In this document: piece after piece, positions 42,452-50,774 of the stretch
Numbering within the stretch: position 1 is the stretch's first letter
Layout: every line of letters begins with the position of its first letter
From: Pedobacter cryophilus
Lineage (GTDB): Bacteria > Bacteroidota > Bacteroidia > Sphingobacteriales > Sphingobacteriaceae
Direction of reading: 5' to 3'
NCBI RefSeq assembly: GCF_005116455.1
Contig: NZ_SWBP01000003.1
Span: 186,012-250,011, forward strand
Length of the DNA: 64,000 nt
Made by a program: the position numbers and the translations under genes
The notes under the pieces: model-generated
The model's input: only the letters and a program-made list of their open reading frames with translations
Database searches by the model: none
What the model was told of the DNA's origin: nothing

Positions 42452-44038
42452 CTATTTATCAACTTTTTTATATTCTCCCCGCTGCTCGCTCAACCTATTA
42501 TTTACTTCTGTAACCACACTCCTAGCCGATTCAAATGCACCAGCCATCCAAGCGTTTAAATAAGTCATGTGTTCGCCAGCAAAATAAACCTGCTTATCTG
42601 GTTTTAATAATGCTTTATACATACTTTCTCTTGTTTCTGAGGTGTATAAAGCCCATCCGCCTAAACTACAAGGCGTTTTATGCCAGCTTACCGAAAAAGA
42701 TTTTTCAAACTCTTTAAGATATTGAGGATGAATTAAAGCTCCTTTTTCTAAAGCCAATTTTTCACGATCTATTAAAGAAAGATTACCTGTTTTTATCGCC
42801 TTATCATTAAAATTATAATAACCTAACAACACCCCTTTATTAGACTGATAATCATTAGAAGGATAAAATATTTGAGTTAAATCATTATTAGTATGAGTAA
42901 TACCACCATAAATTTGTTCGTCTTCTTCCCAAAAGCGGCGTTTAAATTGCAAGCCTATTTTTCCGGTGGCTATGTAAGATGCATAATCTATTGCCCTACT
43001 TACATCAGAAGAAAAATTATGGTTTAAATTGCTCAATACCGTTAAGGGGATGGTGCAAATACAAATATCTGCTGATGCTTCTTGTTTTCCTGTTGTATCT
43101 GTATAACTTACTTTTACACCTGCGTCTGTATTGATAATTGAGGTCACTTCTGCTCCTTTTTTGATGAGCGTACCTACCTTTTTCTCTAATGCGGTTGCAA
43201 TTTTATCCATACCTCCTACCGCCTGAAACATGGTCATTTGCAGTTCATAAGTATATTCGGCCACGTTATAAAAATCAGGGTCGGTTAAACCGGAAGAAAT
43301 TAAATCGGCCAAACGATGAGCTTCGGCAACTTTACCAGCTTGATTGCCGGTAGATGGGGCAACCGTATATCCTCTTCTTGCTGACGCTTTATATAGGTTA
43401 TCAATATCCAAACCTCCTTCGGCTCGTAAATATTCTAACACTTTCTCAATATCATCTTTACTTAAAGCCAAATCAAGCTTATCCTGACTGATAGATTTAT
43501 GCAGCAATTCGCTCATATAACCTCTCATATCATTATGCACTTCCCTCACTTTTATTTTTTGATTAGAAAGCGGTCCTTTTCCTTCACTAAAATAATAGGC
43601 ACCTTCATTCACATTATTATAAATTTGAAGTGGGACACCCAATTCTTTACAATAATGTAATGTTAATTCATGATGATGTGGAATACGACTTGGCCCAGCG
43701 TTAAAATACTGTCCGTCGTCTAATTGAGCTGTTTGTTTTGGTAAACCTGTTTCTGTATTGTGACTCCCTTTTCTCACGCTCCAACATCTGCCGCCCACAC
43801 GGTCTCTGGCTTCTAAAATGGTACAGCTATAACCTAACTTTGTTAATTCGTAGGCAGTAGTCATGCCGCATAAGCCACCGCCTAAAATGAGTACTTTTTT
43901 ACCTTTGCCATCTCCTTGAGGGTTAAAAGCATAAGATGGAGCCGCTTTTAACATTCCCAATGCGAGTAAAGCTGGGTAAGCTCCACCAGCAAGCAAGCTG
44001 CTTTTGGTTAAAAAATCTCTTCTACTTAAAGATTTCAA
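42452..44038 (-). CDS. Tat-exported flavin amine oxidase
   Basis: The 528-residue protein starts at a TTG codon (no in-frame ATG nearby) with KSLSRRDFLTKSSLLAGG, a Tat signal. The FAD site VLILGGGLCGMTTAYEL...EARDRVGGRCW and the C-terminal VYFAGEHMTYLNAWMAGAFESARS define the monoamine/L-amino-acid oxidase family. It would oxidatively deaminate an amine or amino acid and give H2O2 in the periplasm. It leads the operon with the aminotransferase and the Hint protein; all three are exported. Confidence 0.88.
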   Translation of the reverse strand: MKSLSRRDFLTKSSLLAGGAYPALLALGMLKAAPSYAFNPQGDGKGKKVLILGGGLCGMTTAYELTKLGYSCTILEARDRVGGRCWSVRKGSHNTETGLPKQTAQLDDGQYFNAGPSRIPHHHELTLHYCKELGVPLQIYNNVNEGAYYFSEGKGPLSNQKIKVREVHNDMRGYMSELLHKSISQDKLDLALSKDDIEKVLEYLRAEGGLDIDNLYKASARRGYTVAPSTGNQAGKVAEAHRLADLISSGLTDPDFYNVAEYTYELQMTMFQAVGGMDKIATALEKKVGTLIKKGAEVTSIINTDAGVKVSYTDTTGKQEASADICICTIPLTVLSNLNHNFSSDVSRAIDYASYIATGKIGLQFKRRFWEEDEQIYGGITHTNNDLTQIFYPSNDYQSNKGVLLGYYNFNDKAIKTGNLSLIDREKLALEKGALIHPQYLKEFEKSFSVSWHKTPCSLGGWALYTSETRESMYKALLKPDKQVYFAGEHMTYLNAWMAGAFESARSVVTEVNNRLSEQRGEYKKVDK

Positions 44039-44226
44039 ATTTTATTGACTTAATAAGAAAATAAATATATGATTTTTTAACTTTTATTTAAAAAATACTA
44101 ATGAAATTGTTACCTATTTAGCTAAAATTGTAAATTAGTGAAATAAAAAAGCCCTAATCCTTATCAATTACTTAAGTATTTGGTTTTTTAAGGGAAAGAA
44201 AAGGTTTAATCTTGAAAACTCATTCT

Positions 44227-45579
44227 TTATTTGGTAAACTGAACCGAGCTATCATTAATTTCAAAAGGATGCTGTTGCAACAATTTATAAGTTTCGGCAC
44301 CTGCTAAAAGTACCGGACCGTAACCATGAGCTGCAAAAACATTTACAGGGCGGTAATAATAAAAAGCAGGGTCAAAAGCCATTCCAGTACCTACGCAAGT
44401 TCCTTCTACTTGGCCAGAAGAGGTTACTTTTTTACTTACTGCATTCCACGCCAATAATGCCACCGGACCGTAAGCTTTGCTGTTTAACCAACCTTCATTT
44501 ATGCCTTTAGCAATACAATAAGCATAAATTGCAGTAGCAGATGTTTCTAAATAGCTATCATTTCTATCTACTAACTGATGCCAAAAACCTGTACCATCTT
44601 GGTAATTAGCCAAGCCTTTTACATGAGCTTTATACATTTCCATAATTAAAGCCCTACCTAGGTGATTTTTTGGTAAAGCCTCTAAAAGCTCTACTTTTGT
44701 CATTAAACCCCAACCGTTTGCCCTAGCCCAATGAAATTGTGGATGAGGATCCATTCCTTCTACCCAACCATGCATATACAAGCCTTTTTCTTTATTAAAC
44801 ATTCTTTGAGAGAACAGTTGATACTGTTTTACAGCTTCATCAAAATATTTATTATCACCCGTTAACACGCCCATCTGAACAATAGCCGGCAAACTCATAT
44901 ATAAATCATCAAGCCATAGTGTATTGGGTTGTGGCCTGTTGCGGGCTAATGTTCCATCGCTCAACCTAAATTCTTTAGTGAGTATATAATTCAAATAATT
45001 GTTGATAATAGGTTTTAAGTCTGCTTTTACTTGATTTGTTCTTTGCGCTTTAATCATTACCGCAGCCATAGAACCTGCATCATCTAAGGCTTGTGGCTCT
45101 AAAACCGATTTTACAGGTGTTACTGCTTTTGGATTTTTCTTAAGGTATTCTTTATAATTGACAACCACATCTGAAATAAAATCAAGTCGTTTGGTGGTAT
45201 AATCAATATATTTTTGATCAGCCATTATAGTACCAGCAGCTAACATTCCGGTGTAAACCACACCCCACTCATAGCTAATCAATCTAAAATCACCTTTTTG
45301 AAAAATACTGTTACCATTAGCTTCGTTTAATTTGCTTATGATTTTGCCAGAGCTTTGGTCTATCAAATTTACGGGCGTTCCTTTATCTAAATAATTAAAA
45401 ACTCTATCCAACACTAGTTTAATATCAGCGGGTTTAGTTTCTCCGTAAGGTGTAATATAGGCTGGTTTTAAAAGATGTAAAGGTGTAGTTACATCATTGC
45501 CAACAATAGTAGTATATTGAGAAAAAGCGGGTAAAGAGAGAAATAATGAACCAAATAGGCACAAAAATTTAATTTTCAT
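44227..45579 (-). CDS. GH105 unsaturated rhamnogalacturonyl hydrolase-like enzyme
   Basis: Read from the ATG at 45579 (a longer frame to 45621 adds 14 residues before the signal peptide MKIKFLCLFGSLFLSLPAFSQ), the product is 450 residues. It has the (alpha/alpha)6 layout of GH105/GH88. The catalytic aspartate lies in TLWLDDLYMSLP, with HWARANGWG, GTGFWHQLVDR and ETSATAIYAYCIAKG as further signatures. It removes unsaturated uronic acid from lyase-cut rhamnogalacturonan. With the GH2-GH53 galactanase at 18197 it suggests partial pectin use, but no lyase or SusCD is in the window. Confidence 0.88.
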   Translation of the reverse strand: MKIKFLCLFGSLFLSLPAFSQYTTIVGNDVTTPLHLLKPAYITPYGETKPADIKLVLDRVFNYLDKGTPVNLIDQSSGKIISKLNEANGNSIFQKGDFRLISYEWGVVYTGMLAAGTIMADQKYIDYTTKRLDFISDVVVNYKEYLKKNPKAVTPVKSVLEPQALDDAGSMAAVMIKAQRTNQVKADLKPIINNYLNYILTKEFRLSDGTLARNRPQPNTLWLDDLYMSLPAIVQMGVLTGDNKYFDEAVKQYQLFSQRMFNKEKGLYMHGWVEGMDPHPQFHWARANGWGLMTKVELLEALPKNHLGRALIMEMYKAHVKGLANYQDGTGFWHQLVDRNDSYLETSATAIYAYCIAKGINEGWLNSKAYGPVALLAWNAVSKKVTSSGQVEGTCVGTGMAFDPAFYYYRPVNVFAAHGYGPVLLAGAETYKLLQQHPFEINDSSVQFTK

Positions 45580-45828
45580 ATTGTAATAACATTTAAAGTT
45601 AAAAGCTAAATTCTCATTCAATAATTGAATTCAAAACAGCTAAAATAAAATAACAAGGATTTTTAGTTCACTTATAATTAGGTAATCTAAAATTAGCAGA
45701 AGTTAATATAAAGTCTATCCTGTTTTATCCTGTACAAATTTTTTAATTGCTTTTTGGATAATTGGCTTAAATTAATTCTTAATATGAATACTTTAAGCTT
45801 ATCTGCTTTGCTTTTTGTCTTTAAGTAT

Positions 45829-45836
45829 TAACTTTG
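45829..45836 (+). promoter_or_regulatory. -7 box of the phosphoglucomutase gene
   Basis: TAACTTTG matches TAnnTTTG exactly, with TTTG 18 nt upstream (45807-45810) as a -33 element. It ends immediately before an ATG at 45837, so transcription should start after that codon. The next in-frame ATG at 45858 is therefore the likely start. Confidence 0.65.
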
Positions 45837-45857
45837 ATGACAAGAAACCACCTAAAT

Positions 45858-47594
45858 ATGCAAGAATTAGAAAAAGCTACAGCTGATAAAATTAACCAAT
45901 GGCTTACCGGTAATTACGATAGCCAAACAAAAAAAGAAATTCAAGATTTAATAGATAATAAGGCTTACACCGATCTTACAGATTCATTTTACAGAGATTT
46001 AGAATTTGGAACTGGCGGTTTACGTGGCATTATGGGTGCGGGCTCTAATCGTGTAAATAAATATACTATAGGAGCAGCAACACAAGGTTTAAGTAATTAC
46101 CTAAAAAACAAATATCCTGGCGAAGTAATAAAAGTAGCTATTGCACATGATAGTCGTAATAATTCTGATGTTTTAGGCAAAATCACAGCAGATGTATTTT
46201 CTGCAAATGATATTCATGTCTACTTTTTTAAGGCTTTACGCCCCACGCCAGAATTATCTTTTGCGGTACGTGAATTAGGCTGTAAAAGTGGAGTAATGTT
46301 AACAGCTTCTCATAACCCAAAAGAATATAATGGATACAAAGCTTATGGAGCAGATGGTGGGCAGTTTGTTGCGCCAGATGATAAATTAGTGATGAATGAA
46401 GTGGCTAAAATTGCTAGTGTAGATGATATTAATTTTACTGCAAAGCCAGAAAATATCACCTATATAGGCGAAGAAATTGATGAAGATTATTTAAATAAAA
46501 TCACTTCTCTTTCTGTTTCTCCTGATGCCATAAAAAGACAAAAAGATTTAAAAATTGTGTTCTCTCCTATTCATGGTACCGGAATTACTTTGGTTCCTCA
46601 AGCTTTAAAGCGTTTTGGTTTTGAAAACGTAATTTTAGTAGAAGAACAATCTACGCCTGATGGCAACTTTCCTACTGTAATTTATCCAAATCCAGAAGAA
46701 AAAGAAGCTTTAACGCTTGCGCTGAAAAAAGCAAGAGAAACTGATGCAGATTTAGTTTTAGCTACCGACCCAGATGCTGACCGTGTGGGTATTGCCGTAA
46801 AAAATCATAAAGGAGAGTTTGAATTATTAAATGGTAACCAAACAGGTTCACTTTTGGTGAATTACATGTTAGAAGCTTGGGAAAAAGAAGGAAAATTTAC
46901 AGGTAAAGAATATGTAATTAAAACCATTGTAACTTCTTATTTGATTGATAAAATTGCCGCCTCTAAAAATGTAACCTGCTATAATACCTTAACAGGATTT
47001 AAATTTATTGGTCAGATAATGACCGAAAAACAAGGTAAAGAAACCTTTATTGTAGGTGGCGAAGAAAGTTACGGTTATTTGGTTGGTGAATTTGTAAGAG
47101 ATAAGGACGCCGTAATTTCTTGTGCTTTTATTGCCGAAATGACTGCTTTTTACAAAGACAAAGGAAGTAGTTTGTATGATGCCATGATTGACATGTATTT
47201 GAAATATGGTTTCTATAAAGAAAAATTAGTTTCTATTACCAAAAAAGGAAAAGCAGGCGCCGAGGAAATTGTTGCAATGATGGAAAGGTTTAGAAACAAT
47301 CCACCAGCAATTTTAGGGGGTTCTAAAGTGGTCACTTTAAAAGATTATACACTAAGAAAAGAAACTGATTTACTTACCGGAACATCTTCTGAATTGGCTT
47401 TCCCAAAATCTGATGTTTTGCAATTTATCACAGAAGATGGTTGCATTATTTCTGCTCGTCCGTCTGGTACTGAGCCTAAAATTAAATTTTATTGCAGTGT
47501 AAATAAACCTTTAGCTTCTAAAGCTGATTTTGATAAAGTGAATGATGAGCTAGAGCAAAAGGTAGATCAAATAATGAGCGATTTAGCTGTTTAA
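45858..47594 (+). CDS. pgm: Phosphoglucomutase / phosphomannomutase
   Basis: From the ATG at 45858 the protein has 578 residues (MQELEKATADK...). It shows the alpha-D-phosphohexomutase blocks: TASHNPKEYNGYK (phosphoserine loop), DPDADRVGIA (Mg binding), GGEESYGYLVG (sugar binding) and RPSGTEPKIKFY (phosphate binding). The frame extends upstream through ATG 45837 and TTG 45834, but a -7 box ends at 45836, so these are probably not translated. It interconverts hexose 1- and 6-phosphates. A strong terminator follows. Confidence 0.95.
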   Translation: MQELEKATADKINQWLTGNYDSQTKKEIQDLIDNKAYTDLTDSFYRDLEFGTGGLRGIMGAGSNRVNKYTIGAATQGLSNYLKNKYPGEVIKVAIAHDSRNNSDVLGKITADVFSANDIHVYFFKALRPTPELSFAVRELGCKSGVMLTASHNPKEYNGYKAYGADGGQFVAPDDKLVMNEVAKIASVDDINFTAKPENITYIGEEIDEDYLNKITSLSVSPDAIKRQKDLKIVFSPIHGTGITLVPQALKRFGFENVILVEEQSTPDGNFPTVIYPNPEEKEALTLALKKARETDADLVLATDPDADRVGIAVKNHKGEFELLNGNQTGSLLVNYMLEAWEKEGKFTGKEYVIKTIVTSYLIDKIAASKNVTCYNTLTGFKFIGQIMTEKQGKETFIVGGEESYGYLVGEFVRDKDAVISCAFIAEMTAFYKDKGSSLYDAMIDMYLKYGFYKEKLVSITKKGKAGAEEIVAMMERFRNNPPAILGGSKVVTLKDYTLRKETDLLTGTSSELAFPKSDVLQFITEDGCIISARPSGTEPKIKFYCSVNKPLASKADFDKVNDELEQKVDQIMSDLAV

Positions 47595-47614
47595 GAAAAC
47601 AAATATTTAAATTT

Positions 47615-47648
47615 AAGCTGTTGAGAAATGAGTCTCAACAGCTTTTTT
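47615..47648 (+). terminator. Terminator of pgm
   Basis: AAGCTGTTGAGA / TCTCAACAGCTT is a perfect 12-bp stem with a 6-nt loop (AATGAG), followed by TTTTT. Confidence 0.9.
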
Positions 47649-47709
47649 TGTTTTATGAAAGATCATTTTAAAATGATGTATTTCAATTTACTAATTTGTA
47701 AATTTGGTT

Positions 47710-47955
47710 ATGACAACAATTACGGTAGAAGTTGATAAAGAAAAAGACCTTCCGGCTTTAAAAGCTTTATTTAGTAGATTGGGATTAAAATATAAAATTG
47801 AAGAAAATGAATGGATAGGCTTGTCGGAAGCTGAAATTACTGGAATTGAGGCAGGTTTAAAAGATGTTGAAGCCAGAAGAGTATATTCACATGCAGATGT
47901 ATCAAAAATCATTAATGAAAAAATAAATAGATTAGGTACTAAAAATGAAGGTTAA
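47710..47955 (+). CDS. Antitoxin of a RelE/ParE-type pair
   Basis: An 81-residue protein starting at ATG 47710 (a TTG at 47704 precedes it). A short N-terminal strand TTITVEVDKEKD is followed by an amphipathic helical part and a C-terminal helix EARRVYSHADVSKIINEKINRL typical of antitoxins that wrap a ParE-like toxin. It overlaps the toxin gene by 11 bp. Antitoxin status is inferred from size and arrangement. Confidence 0.75.
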   Translation: MTTITVEVDKEKDLPALKALFSRLGLKYKIEENEWIGLSEAEITGIEAGLKDVEARRVYSHADVSKIINEKINRLGTKNEG

Positions 47956-48244
47956 ATCAATAATTTGGACACAAAGAGCTTTGTCTGAATATGATTTATT
48001 GGTAGAATATTTATTTGATGAATGGGGAGAAAAAATTACTATTGAAATATCTCAGTCAATTGATAAATATTTAATTCGGATAGAGAATTCCCCAAAACAA
48101 TTTCCAATAATAAACAGAGAAAAGATAATAAGGAAATGTGTGATTTCTAAACAAACCTCTTTGTTTTTCATGGTATTAGAAAATCGTATTGTCATTCTAT
48201 CTTTATTTGATAATAGGCAAAACCCTAAAAATCTAAATCTTTAA
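47945..48244 (+). CDS. RelE/ParE-family toxin
   Basis: The 99-residue protein has the ParE-like fold signature: IIWTQRALSEYDLLVEYLFDEWG at the start (W-T-x-x-A), PKQFPIINREKIIRKCVISKQTSLFFMV and a final VILSLFDNRQNP. ParE-type members poison gyrase and RelE-type members cut mRNA on the ribosome; the catalytic set of RelE is not evident, so ParE-like is more likely. It forms a pair with the overlapping upstream antitoxin. Confidence 0.82.
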   Translation: MKVKSIIWTQRALSEYDLLVEYLFDEWGEKITIEISQSIDKYLIRIENSPKQFPIINREKIIRKCVISKQTSLFFMVLENRIVILSLFDNRQNPKNLNL

Positions 48245-48248
48245 GCAA

Positions 48249-48692
48249 TTGAAGTCCCATTTTATAAATCTCTTTAACTATGAAGCTTGGGCAAACCAAC
48301 AAATTTGGACTTCTATTGAAGAGAAACCTTTGCTTAATCCAAAAATAGAATTACTCTTTTCTCATTTATTAACCGCTCAAAAGGTTTGGTTAAACCGATG
48401 TTTAAATCTACAGGCAGATATAAATATTTGGGAAGTACAACCCAATTTAAATGAAATGAAGCTTCAAAATAAATCAAATTGGACTAACTATATACTACAA
48501 TTAGAGGATATTGATTTTGATAAAATGATATCCTATAAAAACTCTAAAGGAGATTCTTTTAAAACCTCTTTAAGAGATATTTTAACACATTTGGTAAATC
48601 ATGGCACTTACCATAGAGGGCAAATAGTGCAACTCCTAAAAGAAGAAAGAACACAATTACCCGTTACAGATTATATCTTTTGGGTGAGATAA
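48249..48692 (+). CDS. DinB-family four-helix-bundle protein
   Basis: The 147-residue protein begins at a TTG (48249) with KSHFINLFNYEAWANQQIW, the DinB/YfiT N-terminus. Three histidines placed to bind one metal are in FSHLLTAQKVW and THLVNHGTYHRGQIVQLL. Many members are thiol-dependent transferases, but none of that can be read here. It starts 4 bp after the toxin stop, probably by read-through of the TA transcript. Confidence 0.85.
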   Translation: MKSHFINLFNYEAWANQQIWTSIEEKPLLNPKIELLFSHLLTAQKVWLNRCLNLQADINIWEVQPNLNEMKLQNKSNWTNYILQLEDIDFDKMISYKNSKGDSFKTSLRDILTHLVNHGTYHRGQIVQLLKEERTQLPVTDYIFWVR

Positions 48693-48732
48693 TTTTGTTT
48701 TCTTTGTAAATCTTTTTAAATATTATCTCAAA

Positions 48733-49182
48733 ATGATTCTTAAAATATCGAATTGCTTCTACGCATTAGTCTTCTTATTATTTGCTTTATCAGGATGCCA
48801 AAATCAAAAGGCCGAGCAACAAAAACTTCAAAAAGAAGTGATTGATCAGCATGATGTTTTAATGGGTCGGATGGATTTACTCCAAGAAAATAAATCGGCT
48901 TTAAGCCTGATAGAAAACAAATTAGATAGTCTAAAAAAAGTAAAGCCAGATTTAGATACTGTTCAGCTAAAAACAGAAATGATCGATTTAAAAATAAAAT
49001 TAACCAATGCTGATGAGGCCATGATGAAATGGATGAATAATTTTAATACTGATTACACTGGTAAAAACCATGATGAGGTGATGAGTTATTTAAAAGATCA
49101 GAAAATAAAAATTGATTCGGTTAAAACATTATTTGATCAATCTCTTTCTAAAAGTGGAGCTATCATTCAAAAATATAAATAA
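48733..49182 (+). CDS. Coiled-coil lipoprotein of unknown function
   Basis: The 149-residue protein has a lipoprotein signal (LFALSGC, Cys at about 22) and then an almost entirely helical, charged chain (AEQQKLQKEVIDQHDVLMGRMD, DSLKKVKPDLDTVQLKTEMIDLKIKL) with heptad spacing. This family is often misnamed viral A-type inclusion protein. It sits one base before a SCO1-like lipoprotein and a cytochrome c lipoprotein, so it may act in the same envelope process, possibly cytochrome oxidase assembly. Confidence 0.75.
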   Translation: MILKISNCFYALVFLLFALSGCQNQKAEQQKLQKEVIDQHDVLMGRMDLLQENKSALSLIENKLDSLKKVKPDLDTVQLKTEMIDLKIKLTNADEAMMKWMNNFNTDYTGKNHDEVMSYLKDQKIKIDSVKTLFDQSLSKSGAIIQKYK

Positions 49183-49183
49183 C

Positions 49184-49837
49184 ATGAAATATAATATTAA
49201 AAGCTGTATTCCTATTTTTTTTGTATTCATCATTTCTGCTTGTAATAACGAGACTAAAAAGCTGCCAATACTTGGTCAGAGAGAACCTATTGAAAAAATA
49301 GTTAATGGTAAAACTGTGGTAGATACTATTTATCAAACTATTCCCAATTTTAGTTTTATGAATCAGGATAGTATCATCATCAATAATGATTCATTAAGCA
49401 AAAGCATTTACGTTGCCGATTTCTTTTTTACATCCTGCCCTTCCATTTGCCCAATCATGAGCAAAAACATGTTATCTATATATAATAAATTCAAGGGAAA
49501 TGAAGAGGTTAAATTTTTATCGCACACCATAGACCCAAAGCATGATACCATTCCTGTTTTAAAAAAATACGCTACAAAACTAGGGGTAAGTTCAAAACAA
49601 TGGCATTTTTTACTAGGCGATAAAGACACGGTATATCAATTAGCTAAAACCGGGTACATGTCTTTTACTGCCGAGGATAATAAAGCGCCAGGAGGCATCA
49701 CTCATTCGGGTTATTTTTTATTAATTGATAAAGAAAAAAGAATTAGAGGCGCCTATGACGGGACTGATGAAACCCAAGTAAAACAGCTAATGGAAGATAT
49801 GGATGTACTTTTAAATGAGTACAAAACTAAGAATTGA
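49184..49837 (+). CDS. SCO1/SenC-family copper chaperone lipoprotein
   Basis: The protein of 217 residues starts at ATG 49184; a longer frame from 49112 only overlaps the previous gene. A lipobox FIISAC precedes a thioredoxin-like domain with the copper motif FFFTSCPSICPIM (CxxxC), later SHTIDPKHDT and the conserved His in GGITHSGYF. SCO1 proteins deliver copper to the CuA site of cytochrome oxidase or act as thiol oxidoreductases. It overlaps the cytochrome c gene by one base. Confidence 0.93.
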   Translation: MKYNIKSCIPIFFVFIISACNNETKKLPILGQREPIEKIVNGKTVVDTIYQTIPNFSFMNQDSIIINNDSLSKSIYVADFFFTSCPSICPIMSKNMLSIYNKFKGNEEVKFLSHTIDPKHDTIPVLKKYATKLGVSSKQWHFLLGDKDTVYQLAKTGYMSFTAEDNKAPGGITHSGYFLLIDKEKRIRGAYDGTDETQVKQLMEDMDVLLNEYKTKN

Positions 49838-50262
49838 TGCGTAACTATATTGTGTATTCTTTCTTTATTTTGTGTTCTGTAGCTGCTTTTATGAGCGCTT
49901 GTGTTAACGCCGAAAGTGTAAAATACCAACGTTATTATGCAGATGGCTCGCAGGTTTATAAAGTACATTGCCAAAATTGCCACATGGCTGATGGTAAAGG
50001 TTTAGCTCAATTGATTCCACCTTTAAATGATAGTACATTTTTAAGAACAAACCGAGCAAAACTGGCTTGTTATATTGTTTACGGTTTAAATGATTCTATT
50101 AAAATTAACGGAATAGATTATCAATTTGCTATGCCTGCCGAAAAGCATTTGGCGCCAATAGATTTAGCTAAAGTGTTAACTTATATCACAAATTCATTCG
50201 GAAATAAGCAAGGTATTTTTGATGTTAAGGAAGTAGATCAGAATTTAAATAACTGTCAATAA
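49837..50262 (+). CDS. Monohaem cytochrome c lipoprotein
   Basis: The 141-residue protein has a lipoprotein signal (FMSAC), a haem-binding CQNCH site followed by MADGKGLAQLIPPL, and a probable axial methionine in YQFAMPAEKHLAPIDLA. It is a class I cytochrome c anchored in the envelope. The codon at 49834 is TTG and the ATG at 49837 is preferred, giving a TGATG overlap with the SCO1 gene. Likely partner in terminal respiration or copper-dependent oxidase assembly. Confidence 0.92.
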   Translation: MRNYIVYSFFILCSVAAFMSACVNAESVKYQRYYADGSQVYKVHCQNCHMADGKGLAQLIPPLNDSTFLRTNRAKLACYIVYGLNDSIKINGIDYQFAMPAEKHLAPIDLAKVLTYITNSFGNKQGIFDVKEVDQNLNNCQ

Positions 50263-50271
50263 TTTTATCCT

Positions 50272-50279
50272 TAACTTTG
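50272..50279 (+). promoter_or_regulatory. -7 box of rnpB
   Basis: TAACTTTG matches TAnnTTTG exactly and ends 5 nt before the first paired base of RNase P RNA at 50284, the expected distance to the transcription start. Confidence 0.75.
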
Positions 50280-50283
50280 CAAA

Positions 50284-50668
50284 GCAAATTGCTCTATCGC
50301 TGTTCCGCTATTAGCGGGATGGAGGAAAGTCCGGGCAACATAGAGCATCCTGCTTCCTAACGGGAAGGCGCCCTTGTAATAAAGGCGACAGAAAGTGCTA
50401 CAGAAAACAAACCGCTTTAAGTCTTTGGGCTTTTAGTAAGGGTGAAAACGTGAGGTAAGAGCTCACGACTTTGCATGGCGACATGTATCGTGGTAAACCT
50501 CAGGAGTTGAAAGGTCAAATAAGTTTTGAAAGAGTTGCTCGCTCTGTGATGTGAAAGCATTGTCAAAATGGGTAGACCGATAGACCATAATAGCAATATT
50601 ATGGCAAGATAAATGGTAGAGACATCTTGAATTGTTTCAGGATGACAGAACCCGGCTTACAAATTTGC
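50284..50668 (+). ncRNA. rnpB: RNase P RNA, bacterial type A
   Basis: The P4 strands GAGGAAAGTCCGGGC (near 50322-50336) and ACAGAACCCGGCTTA (near 50645-50659) are the universal RNase P signatures. The ends pair as P1: GCAAATT (50284-50290) with AATTTGC (50662-50668). Internal segments GGCGACAGAAAGTGCTACAGAAA, AAGGGTGAAAACG and GGGTAGACCGATAGACC are also typical. The RNA cuts 5' leaders from tRNA precursors together with RnpA. A perfect -7 box and a strong terminator flank it. Confidence 0.95.
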
Positions 50669-50686
50669 ATTATTACAAGCATTTTG

Positions 50687-50717
50687 AAGTCCTGCAACAA
50701 TTTGCAGGACTTTTTTT
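50687..50717 (+). terminator. Terminator of rnpB
   Basis: AAGTCCTGCAA / TTGCAGGACTT is an 11-bp perfect stem with a 4-nt loop, followed by a T-run. Confidence 0.9.
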
Positions 50718-50732
50718 GTTTAAAATATTGTA

Positions 50733-50740
50733 TAAATTTG
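50733..50740 (+). promoter_or_regulatory. -7 box of the NtrC-type regulator gene
   Basis: TAAATTTG matches TAnnTTTG, 34 nt before the ATG at 50775. It is embedded in GTATA-AATTTG-TATAC, a small palindrome that might allow self-control. Confidence 0.5.
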
Positions 50741-50774
50741 TATACACTTTACCCCAAACCTTAAGAATTTAATT

